From the NCBI GenBank assembly GCA_963693285.1, contig OY848917.1, positions 8,618,192 through 8,682,191 of the forward strand: DNA of 64,000 nucleotides, read 5' to 3'. Positions 55,477 through 64,000 of this stretch are shown one piece after another. How positions within the stretch are numbered: the first letter of the stretch is position 1; each line of letters opens with the position of its first letter. Below the pieces are notes generated by a model. The model was not told where the DNA came from and made no database searches. It was given only the letters and a program-made list of their open reading frames with translations. The position numbers and the translations under genes are program-made. The stretch is from Xestospongia muta. Taxonomy: Eukaryota; Porifera; Demospongiae; Haplosclerida; Petrosiidae.

Positions 55477-57523
55477 TCAATCAATACTAAACAAATCATC
55501 ACAATTGTCAGTTAAGAATTTAACCAAAGCATTAGCATTACTTGGTGGTAAATTTGGAAAAAATGATGGTCCATAAGAAGTGGCTAAAATACCACTTGTC
55601 ATGTGGTTTTCTTCAGAATATTCAGTTATCTGTAAAAAGAAGACACATTAACATTAATAGATCATGTATAAATGTACAGATAGAATGTAGTCAAATAAAC
55701 AAGAGTATTATTATCATTAGCTTTGAAGACAGTATTAATTACCAAAACATGAAAAATGGACTTCATAAATCTGCATTTCTTATATTATTATATGATTTGT
55801 TGTTACTGTTGAGAACATTTTACCCTTTTGAAAAGTTCAGACAACATCCTCAAAGAAGCAACAGAGATTTCATCAAGACTCTGTAGTAATTCCTTGAAAG
55901 CATCATCTACCTGTAGGAATCATATATAGGATTAGTAGTTTCTATTGATGTATTTGATAATTAAGTAATTGTCCCATGTCATATATTATACACTATGAAA
56001 ATGGATTGATTGATTTAACCAATCTGTTGTCATTTTCATTACATATATTACATAATGAGATATTGAGATATTTAATAAACACAACTCAGTTCAAGTCATT
56101 TGTTTATTGTCACAATTATCATTTTCTATATAACATATTAGAAAATAGCCAACTAATTTCTGTATACATAATGTAGTCTATTGTCTTAAGTTTCTTATTA
56201 CAATTAGTAATGTCTTGGCAACTGTAGTGGTAGTCTATTGTCTTCTTCTTATGTTTACACTGTAGTAACATGAAAGGATAGAACATCTGTTATCTATTTC
56301 TGTTTATACCGTTACTATCACTAATGTCTTGGCAACTGTACTATATTAGTAATTAAAACATAGTGGTGTTTACTATATTACTCAGTGTCACATTATGTAC
56401 TATTTGAAATAAATCTGTCAATGGATTGATTAAATTGTAGTGATAGTTATATTGAAGGATTAATAATATATGTTGATCATTCTATAATTACTTATTTTTG
56501 GAATGCTGTAAAAGATTATTCAATGAAATTATAGAAATTCTTTAAATCATACAATGTATATCACATATATATTTACTATGCTACAATATATTTATTTTAA
56601 CATTTAAACATACTATAAATCTTCTAAGATAAATCTTACATTTTTTGTCTTTACTGCAGTAACAACTTGATTCAATGTTTGTCTTGATGGGATGAGAGAT
56701 GTGGGTTTTTCCCTGAAATGCACTTTTAATAGACCAGTGATGATGTTTGGATCTCGTATTTCAGTTAAATCTACTTCCTCACCTAAAATAATGGATGATA
56801 TTGTAATCAAAGATATAATTATGTAGTGTCATGTTCCTCATTGACAATATAATTGTATGACACACCTCTATTATTTTATTATTATACAAAACAAATATTA
56901 CAATAAACATACGAATGTTAATGACAGTTTCTTTTAAGATGAGACTTTAAATGTAAATTTACATGTGCTTTTAATTAAGGCCAAAGAAAAAGGCTTTGTA
57001 AAACAAGAAAATATTCTATGAGGTAGTCACATCATACAATGTCAATTTATTGAGTACATGTTTACGTACCAACAATAAACTGACTCCTAAGACGTTTGAT
57101 GATAGTGATATCACCAGGGATACGAAATAGTTCAGGTTCTTTAAGGACTTCTTTATTTAAATAGCTAACACATTGTAACAACAATGGATCAACAACACCA
57201 GTAGGAAGTTTATCTATAAACAAAATCAACATATAAATGTATTTAAGTAATATGAACATAAAAACGATATCTTTTAAGATGTAAAAAAAGACAGTTTACA
57301 TGTATTTAGAATAATCAAGTGATAATTTCCTCTCACTATGTTGTACATATATGGTAATACATGTGGACCCTCAGATAATACTAGCTATACCATAAGCTTT
57401 AACTATATTATACAATTATACAAGTTGTCAATGTAAACAAAACCTGTGACTTATATGTATATAGTCATTAGTGTATATGACTTACCAGGATATCTATCTT
57501 GATCATACTCAGGAATAACTGGA
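55477..57523 (-). CDS. RhoGAP-domain protein (C-terminal exons)
   Basis: Minus-strand exons, N to C: 57523-57486 (PVIPEYDQDRYPG), 57213-57070 (LPTGVVDPLLLQCVSYLNKE, EPELFRIPGDITIIKRLRSQF), 56782-56640 (VDLTEIRDPNIITGLLKVHF, REKPTSLIPSRQTL), 55910-55824 (VDDAFKELLQSLDEISVASL) and 55629-55477 (ITEYSEENHMTSGILATSYG, DDLFSID then TGA). All have GT-AG borders with compatible phases. The domain covers the usual RhoGAP elements: the arginine finger in LFRIPG, Lys in GLLK, and Asn in NHM before the GP motif. These residues stimulate GTP hydrolysis by Rho-family GTPases, so it looks active. The loop between the finger helix and GLLK is short. The gene ends two codons after the domain. The first exons must lie upstream (see 58.9-63.7 kb). 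The intron before the first exon listed holds a copy of collagen-gene sequence on the opposite strand. Confidence 0.85.
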
Positions 57524-57539
57524 GCTGTATTTGTTAATG

Positions 57540-57870
57540 TGTTACCTCATGGCTGAGAGATTTACCCACAAACATAATGCAGTCTATGAATGTATTGATA
57601 AAGATCCTGAATCTATTCCTAGAACTGTTGCTAACATTAATGGTGCTTTATTCTATAGTGTTCAAGCTCAAAATAATGGTCTCCTCTACCCTCTATATGA
57701 TAGTGAGAAAGAGTTAGCTTGTGTGGTGTGTACCAAGTGAACAAAACTATTATTCAAATAAACTTGTGACATTGATTTGGTTCTAAATGATTTTTGTACT
57801 TTGTATTTTGTGATACAATATTTTGAAAATAGAAATTTAAATTTACTTGTTAAAGCTGTCAGATATAATA
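57540..57870 (+). pseudogene. Partial copy of the short-chain collagen-like gene (last exon part and 3' UTR)
   Basis: From ttacctcatggctgagag at 57541, the sequence follows 60212-60530: YLMAERFTHKHNAVYECIDKD, then DSEKELACVVCTK and TGA, then related 3' flank (accaagtgaacaaaactatt). Two of the conserved cysteines (ALICHFQAQCTG in the parent) are Phe-Tyr and Asn here. There is no Gly-X-Y region or start. It lies antisense in an intron of the RhoGAP gene, a few bases from an exon. The copying of 3' flank without upstream introns does not separate DNA duplication from retrocopying. Confidence 0.75.
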
Positions 57871-57879
57871 CATTTTAAT

Positions 57880-58920
57880 GTACTCTAGAACACAATTAGC
57901 ATCAAATATATAAATTGATCTAGTATAACTGTCTCAAAGACTACTAAACAACAATGTGGTAGTTGATAACACATTTTCTGATAGTTTTACAAATAATGGT
58001 ATGTATACTTAATCAATCCTTCATTAATGTCACGAAAGTACATTATACATATTAGGGACTATGTAGATGGAACGGCCCTAATTATTTGGAGTGGGTGTGG
58101 CTATCTACATGATCCCAAAGATGTTAGGACTAACCTTAAGAGTTTAGGGAACAATTTCTAATGTTTTTGACATGAACTGATCCCTGAACCCTAAATTTAA
58201 ACCCTGATCTCTTAAGTGTAGGCCTAGCATGGCCATTTCAACTTTAAATAATATAATCGGCCTTAAATTCTTAAATGTAGGCCTAGCATCATCGAGATCA
58301 TGTAGATGGGCATACCACTTCAAATAATTAAGGTTTCATTCTTCTACAAAATCCCATATTACTTTGCTTAAGCACAATTGATTTTGAATCAAACATAAAT
58401 TATGTTCATTGACACTCTGTCTACCATATATGACTTCATCTAACAACAAGTAACTGTATGTATAGCAAATAGTTTTAAAAGGACAGAGCTGGCAATTAAT
58501 CATAATGGGTGTGGCATTGACTACTGACATGTCATGCAAGTGACAATGTTTTAAGCTCTTTATTTTACTGATATAGGTAACAGACAGACAAATAGACACA
58601 CAAAACAAGTACTGTAACCAGTACCTATGCAGAGAGTGGAAAGGGTTAATAATATATTATTTGTTGTTATATACTTTGATGAAGTCCATGAGCAATAAAT
58701 TGGTACCATAATCATCTATTATTATATGCTATAAGATATTTTTATCAGAAAACATTTCACATAAGTAATAATTACAATTTTTAAAGATCCACTTTATAAT
58801 GCTCAGTTCTACTATAAACATTAGTTTAACTTTAATAGTATTTTCTGTATACTCCATTAAACTAGTAACATAATATATTACATTACAATAATACCTTTGA
58901 TATAGGCTAGAATTCTTCAG
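57880..58920. other. Probable intron sequence; no exon seen
   Basis: A/T-rich. Related phrases about 'taggcctagcat' occur at about 58219 and 58270 with flanking similarity (gatcttaa(g/a)tgtaggcctag), indicating a small local duplication. The minus frames at 58336-58608 and 58729-58950 look non-coding. Confidence 0.4.
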
Positions 58921-58924
58921 ACAT

Positions 58925-61406
58925 GTGACATATTGGATGTTTAAAATCAACAGTCATCTGTCCTAAATGTTTAAACTTATCATCCCTGAAAAGAAAGGAA
59001 ATAGTTATGATATATAGAAAATATGTAACTAAACTAAAGACAAATAAGTATTATTAACAAGATATAAAATTAATTACAAGATATAACATCAATTACCTAG
59101 TAGTGTAACTGTTGATATACTTTGATAAAAAGGTTGTCTTAAAAGTATCAAATTTATACACACATATATATTATATAACATAAGGCTTAAGGTGTAGCTT
59201 AAAATTTAAAGACAAGTTCATTATTATCTTAAAACAGGAACTACAGCTACAGGATGTGAGTTAGAACAATGAAACTAAAACTTTAATTTCAATAGTTTTC
59301 TAGAGACATATAAACTCCAATGGTAGCACATAAAATAAAGCTGTATTACAACATTGTAATTTTTATAGATTGATATAGACACTCACAAAAATTCAGTAGA
59401 AATTCTTTTTATTGACAATAGTTATAAAAATAATAAAGATTGATAAGACAAAGTTGAATATTATCTATTAGTTTTAATGACAAAGACAACATGTCCTTTG
59501 GGTTAGGTCTTTCTGATCAAGTAACCTAACCACTGTACTGATAACTACTACATCTGTGAGAAAGGGAAGGTCTAATCTACTCCTCTGTCTCTTATGAATA
59601 GAACAATGCAGTACAGCTGCTATACAAGGTAATCATATCATATTAAAAGCATTCAATTTCAATTAATTTATTATAGAAACGAGTTGAGATAAGAAATGTA
59701 TCTCTCCTACACCAAATGTCACTACCAACACACCTTATATTCAAATACTACAAGAAGTGATGGTCATGATGGCATACAAGGTCCTCCTGGACTAGCTGGT
59801 AGTGAAGATGGGACTAAAGGGAACAAAGGAGAATCTGGACCACAAGGACCTCCAGGACCAAGAAATGGAGGTGTGTTCTTTACTAAATGGGGACGTACCA
59901 CCTGTCCTACAACCAATGACACAAAATTACTCTACAAGGGGAAAGCTGCTGGGAGTTCATGAGACCAAACTGGAGGTGGAGCTAACTACATTTGTCTACC
60001 TGATGAACCTGAGTTTCTATCCTATACACCTGGCATATCTGATGCTGAGTCCTACATATATGGATCAGAGTACGAAACTTACTATGGTCCCTTCGCTCCA
60101 CTTAATGATCATAATGTCCCCTGTGTTGTATGTTATGTTTCGACTAGAGTATCGTATCTAATGATACCAGCAAAGATTACATGTCCCAAAACATGGACCA
60201 CCGAATATCAAGGTTACCTCATGGCTGAGAGATTTAGCCACAAACGTTATGTAGTCTATGAATGCATTGATAAAGATGCTGAATCTATTCCTGGAAGTAT
60301 TGCTCATACTAATTGTGCTTTGATCTGCCATTTTCAAGCTCAATGTACTGGTCTCCTCTGTCCTCCATATGACAAAGAGAAAGAGCTAGCCTGTGTGGTA
60401 TGTACCAAGTGAATAAAACTATTTTCTAAATTGTTTGACTATGATTTTAATTTGAGCAATTAATATTTAATGATATATTCTTTGAAATACAAATTTACAT
60501 TTGTTATAGAAGCTGTCATGTTAAGCACATAATGGACAGCCTAAGAAATGAAAATCACACTTGTCATTAAATCTAGCCTATCATTGTGTGAGGCAAACAC
60601 TACATATTATATATATGATTCCTAGTAAAAATATTGAACATATATTTAGCAACTTTGTTCAAACTTTCAAACCTGTACTTGTTATTAGAACTGTAAAAAT
60701 GTACTTTAGAGCAATACTTTAAGACAGCTCAGCCAACAGACTATCTTTTTGAGTATTAATATCATAAATTAATTAATAACGTCTAGCCTTTATACCTAGA
60801 CTCACATGCTTACCCACTTAATTATGTGAGAAAGGGCTTTCCTTGCATTAAATCAGAGAATGTCTGAGTAAAAACTATAGCTTCTCAATTTTTATCTTGC
60901 TAATACTTGAATAAGTCAACCACATCTCAAGGATAAAGTAAACTTTAGCATATGCAACATAATTTATGTATACCTAGCTTCTAACTTAGCCCTTGAAGTT
61001 ATTTAACTTCACATTGTTCTAGACGCCTTATACATATCTCTGAGTTGTTTTAAAAATATCTGCTTTTTTCTTTCTTCAAGTTTACTTCATTGCTAACATC
61101 AAGTAAATATTCTTGTTGCGAACATAACTGATCATGGTTTTTGTATACCTGTCGTTCCAGGCTCCAGTAAAGAAATTATTGCATTCCTAAGTGTGACCAA
61201 ACCACACACATATATATATAAACTGAGGGAGATTTTGTTGTTCAGTATATTCCTCTTGTGCTAAAGTACTTGGCAATAAGTCAGGTTTTAAAATGAAAAT
61301 AGTGCCATGTTACCAATGTCAAATGAAAACAGTGGTAGTTAGCTCTTACCGTATTGTTAATTAAGTTTGCTGCGCATGGGCGCAAAGTGAGGTTACTGTA
61401 GTCTGT

Positions 61407-61497
<91 letters not shown>

Positions 61498-63690
61498 TGC
61501 ACTGCCTGTTACCAGGGATTGGTTTTGAACTACTAGAGACACATAAAAACAGTGGTAGTTAACTCTAACAGTAGTGTTAATATTACTGTAGTCATTATAA
61601 TTATATTATCAATGTAATATATCCTTCTACTAATAGTTAACTAGTATGTACTTACAATAATGAAATCTTTCATTCAATCTTTTTGTTCTTGTTCTTCATA
61701 TAATGAAAACACAGCTCCAGCAATAATAAGACAATGGACATTATTTTCATGACCTACATTATGTAAAATACTGTCTCTCATTAAATTGACAAGAACAATA
61801 ACATTATTATCCATACACTAGTACATGGACTATATAGTATTGATAGAATAGAGAATGTACCTTTAAAATTGGTAGAAATTGTAATCCTCCTTTCAAAGCT
61901 AATTCAGGTAAGTACACACTCACAAATATTAGAAAGAGAAATAAGATTTGTTTGTCATCTATAGAGGTCAATTAGTACTGTCTACTTCTTTCTCTCTCTA
62001 TCTTACTACAATTAACTTTTATTATTTTAAACAGAAGTGGATCAACATCACACAGTCACAATCAATACCAGTAGTAGTGGTCATAGGACCAACAACCTAT
62101 ACATGTACATGTAATATATGTTATTAAACATGTAACATACCCTGGAGTCTTTATCACTGAGATTAGACTTAAAGTCCAATGTAGAGGAAACCATGAATGG
62201 TATCTTCCTCTTCAGGTCTACTTTCAATGCTTGAAGAGATAAGTTTCTAAATGGTAGTAGAATACCAATAATGACAGTATGATGTATTAAGGGATAATTA
62301 CCTATACATGAACAGACTATATTGTTACATGTACCACATGTTGTGTTGGTGTGTGTGTTAGGAATTACTCTTATTGGAACAAGTCTATCTACTAGGACAG
62401 TTGTAATATTAAGACACTTTATTACATCACTGCCCTAGCATTACATTACTCCTTTAAAAGTTGTCATTTTATTAGTACATAATAATGACCTGTTAATTAG
62501 TTCATATTGTAAGTGTACTGACCTTGAACATCTAAATATTATTCAGGTTTACATAGTACAATACAATGATAGTAATAACATTTCTAATAATAACAACAAA
62601 CAACAAGTAACACTAAACATTATGCGATATATGACTTACCTTATAAAGAGATCCTCTGATGAGAGAGAAGATATTTCTTTGGAGTAAAGGTATGATCTCA
62701 ATCAGATATCTAAGAAAGGTAGTCACTGCATGACACAAGCTAACTATTGTTGTAAAAGCAGCTTCAGAACTAAACAACATATCAAGTGAATGTACATGTA
62801 CACAAAACAGCAGAAGATAACTTGTTCTTTCTTCATGATCTATAACTCTCCTGTCCAGGATGAACCTCTTGTGATGATACTTCACTCTTTGTCTTATTGG
62901 ATGCTGAACCCTATAATAGCCCACTCCTTGAGATACATGTAACTATAATAAATAATTACATAGGACAATATAAACTGGTATTAATTTAATACTACATATA
63001 TAGATATTAATCTGTTCAGTATTAGACACTACAATATAACAATTTATTACTAACCACTTCATCTCTTTTGTCATGATCAGCACACAACTGTCTCATAACA
63101 GTCATTACTTCCTTAGCAATTTGTTCCAGAATCCATTAATAGAATTCATACATTTTTCACTAATTTGAGGTCACTATAGAGTCTGTAAAAGAACTAGTCA
63201 ACAACATATATTATTGAATTGAACTTCATATTTACTAGTTAATATAGTGAGTGATATTACTCTTTAGGTAGTAGCATCAATTGAGAAACTTAGAACTCAC
63301 CATTGAAAATGATATCAGATATTGTTGCTGTTGTTTGGATACTTTAGACAATGTCCAAATATTTGCTCCAGTTGACAACATAAGAAACTCCAAATAAAAG
63401 AATAAAACACAATAGATATTTTATTAGTAATTCTTAATGTACATAATTTAGTAAATATTATTGTATATGTACATGTATATGTGATGAATATATACTTACC
63501 ACATAAATGAGAGATCAGATGAACTAATCAATGTTTCCACAAAGTTATCAATGTATGAAGTATGGACAGATACCATATTCATAGTACAGACTAACTGACA
63601 ATTAGTTTGTTTCCATAACTTACAGAATATCATATCATAGATCACTTTATAGGACATGTACTGTAGGTCATCTGATCTCATGATGTATGG
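58925..63690 (-). CDS. Upstream minus-strand exons, probably one gene (perhaps the RhoGAP gene)
   Basis: Coding-like blocks with splice signals, N to C: about 63690-63502 (MRSDDLQYMSYKVIYDMIF, LVCTMNMVSVHTSYIDNF, then gtaagt), about 63140-63050 (LEQIAKEVMTVMRQLCADHDK), 62945-62637 (VGYYRVQHPIRQRVKYHHKR, SYLLLFCVHVHSLDMLFSSE, TFLRYLIEIIPLLQRNIF, then gtaagt), 62247-62135 (NLSLQALKVDLKRKIPFMV), 61899-61861 (LKGGLQFLPILK), a doubtful one near 61720-61670, and 58987-58925 (DDKFKHLGQMTVDFKHPICH). No domain is recognised; the content is mostly helical. Same strand and order fit the N-terminal part of the RhoGAP protein, but exon joining is unverified and two blocks carry a stop in one reading. If correct, the collagen-like gene on plus lies within an intron of this gene. 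Confidence 0.45.
59696..60412 (+). pseudogene. Short-chain collagen (C4-like) gene with one in-frame TGA
   Basis: An acceptor (ttattatag) ends near 59680 and an ATG is at 59696. The frame reads a short N-terminus, about 11 Gly-X-Y triplets with one break (GHDGIQGPPGLAGSE, GTKGNKGESGPQGPPGPR), then the C-terminal globular domain of sponge short-chain collagens: FFTKWGRTTCPTTNDTKLLY, GGGANYICLPDEPEF, ESYIYGSEYETYYGPF, DHNVPCVVCYVSTR, MIPAKITCPKTWTTEYQGYL, YECIDKDAESIPGS and CVVCTK at the end. Cysteines are in the expected pairs. A single TGA at 59960-59962 (after AAGSS) interrupts an otherwise intact frame. A signal-peptide exon upstream is expected: the stretch ending about 59628 followed by gtaatc is a candidate. 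Secreted matrix protein family. It is either a recent pseudogene or carries an allele or sequence error. Confidence 0.75.
60540..61400. other. 3' flank and spacer; no gene seen
   Basis: A/T-rich, likely intronic for the minus-strand exons around it. No open frame of note. Confidence 0.4.
61409..61496. repeat. (GT)n microsatellite, 44 units
   Basis: 88 bases of uninterrupted GT. The minus-strand Thr-His repeat frame across it is an artefact. It is a good candidate for length variation between individuals. Confidence 0.97.
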
Positions 63691-64000
63691 ACTACATCTA
63701 GATTGGTTTAGACTACTACATGTACTAACCAGTGTCTATAAAGTTTCATTAAAGTAAGTATATGATCTATAAAGTGATCTATACATGACACTTTGTAGGT
63801 TATGGGAACAAACTAATTGTCAGTTAGTCTGGAGTATGAATATGCTATCTGTTCATACTTGATATACTGATAACTTTGAGGAAACATTGATTAGTTCATC
63901 TTATCTTTTATTTATGTGGTAAGTATATGTTCATCACATATACATGTACATATACATTAATATTTACTAAAATGTGTACATTAAGAATATCTACTGAATT
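63411..64000. repeat. Large inverted duplication (arms 63411-63653 and 63766-64000+)
   Basis: The reverse complement of 63411-63653 aligns with 63766 to the window end: ctataaagtgatctat, aacaaactaattgtcagtta, aaacattgattagttcatct, atttatgtggtaagtatat, tcacatatacatgtacatat and gtacattaagaat occur in order in both. About 112 bases separate the arms. By eye, identity is roughly 85-90 percent. The right arm runs out of the window, so the full size is unknown. Confidence 0.88.
63775..63918 (+). pseudogene. Inverted plus-strand copy of the 63.5-kb exon
   Basis: The frame parallels the minus-strand exon: CRLWEQTNCQLVWSMNMLSV, HT, a TGA where the minus copy has Ser, then TDNFEETLISSS and FMW with the gtaagt donor at 63919. 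Because of the stop and several changes, it is probably non-functional, but the donor is kept. It would be the start of a divergent partial copy of the same gene extending beyond the window. Confidence 0.55.

Noticed and set aside
61281..61502. Thr-His repeat protein on minus
   Set aside because: Explained entirely by the (GT)n microsatellite.

Overview
The window looks like nuclear DNA of an early-branching animal, most likely a demosponge such as Amphimedon queenslandica. That assignment is an inference. It rests on high A+T, short GT-AG introns, a Roc-COR GTPase ending in a death-fold-like module, a short-chain-collagen-like gene of the sponge type, a RhoGAP gene, and many decayed DNA transposons and Ty3/gypsy elements. 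There is no sign of bacterial operons, CRISPR arrays, rRNA, or any convincing tRNA.

Layout. 1-4.9 kb: GA-rich minisatellite, a 121-bp tandem array (about 11 copies), a 27-bp tandem array and a pogo/Tigger-type transposase pseudogene. 5.9-6.9 kb: a broken multi-exon minus-strand gene. 7.1-18.1 kb: a direct tandem duplication of about 5.26 kb (7345-12600 and 12601-17875). Each unit holds a P-element/THAP9-like transposase pseudogene (-), a coiled-coil/RING pseudogene (+), an integrase-core pseudogene (-) and exons of an uncharacterised metazoan family (+). The two copies carry different inactivating changes. 20.9-21.2 kb: a second fragment of that last family. 24-28.5 kb: three head-to-tail remnants of a THAP plus DDE_Tnp_4-type transposase gene, the middle one split by a 5'-truncated non-LTR retrotransposon. 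29.4-29.8 kb: a second pogo-like remnant. 30.6-31.7 kb: a 0.5-kb tandem duplication. 33.4-39.0 kb: a satellite of about 37 monomers of 146 bp with higher-order structure.

The best host genes lie in the right half. A seven-exon plus-strand gene (40121-44066) encodes a Roc-COR GTPase with a C-terminal CARD/death-like helical domain. A secreted cysteine-rich gene with a fibrinogen-like start (48229-49278) has one internal TGA. A minus-strand RhoGAP gene (55477-57523) keeps its arginine finger, and more minus-strand exons at 58.9-63.7 kb may belong to it. A short-chain collagen-like gene (about 59.7-60.4 kb, +) lies between those exons, also has one internal TGA, and has a partial copy in a RhoGAP intron. 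Two Ty3/gypsy elements on the minus strand flank the secreted gene: an old one lacking reverse transcriptase (45.0-47.9 kb) and a younger one (51839-55165) with an intact 3' LTR, a 4-bp target duplication and only two in-frame stops in pol.

The genes do not form a pathway. The picture is a repeat-rich region in which signalling and secreted-protein genes sit among transposon remnants. All homology calls come from motif recognition by eye; no search was run.
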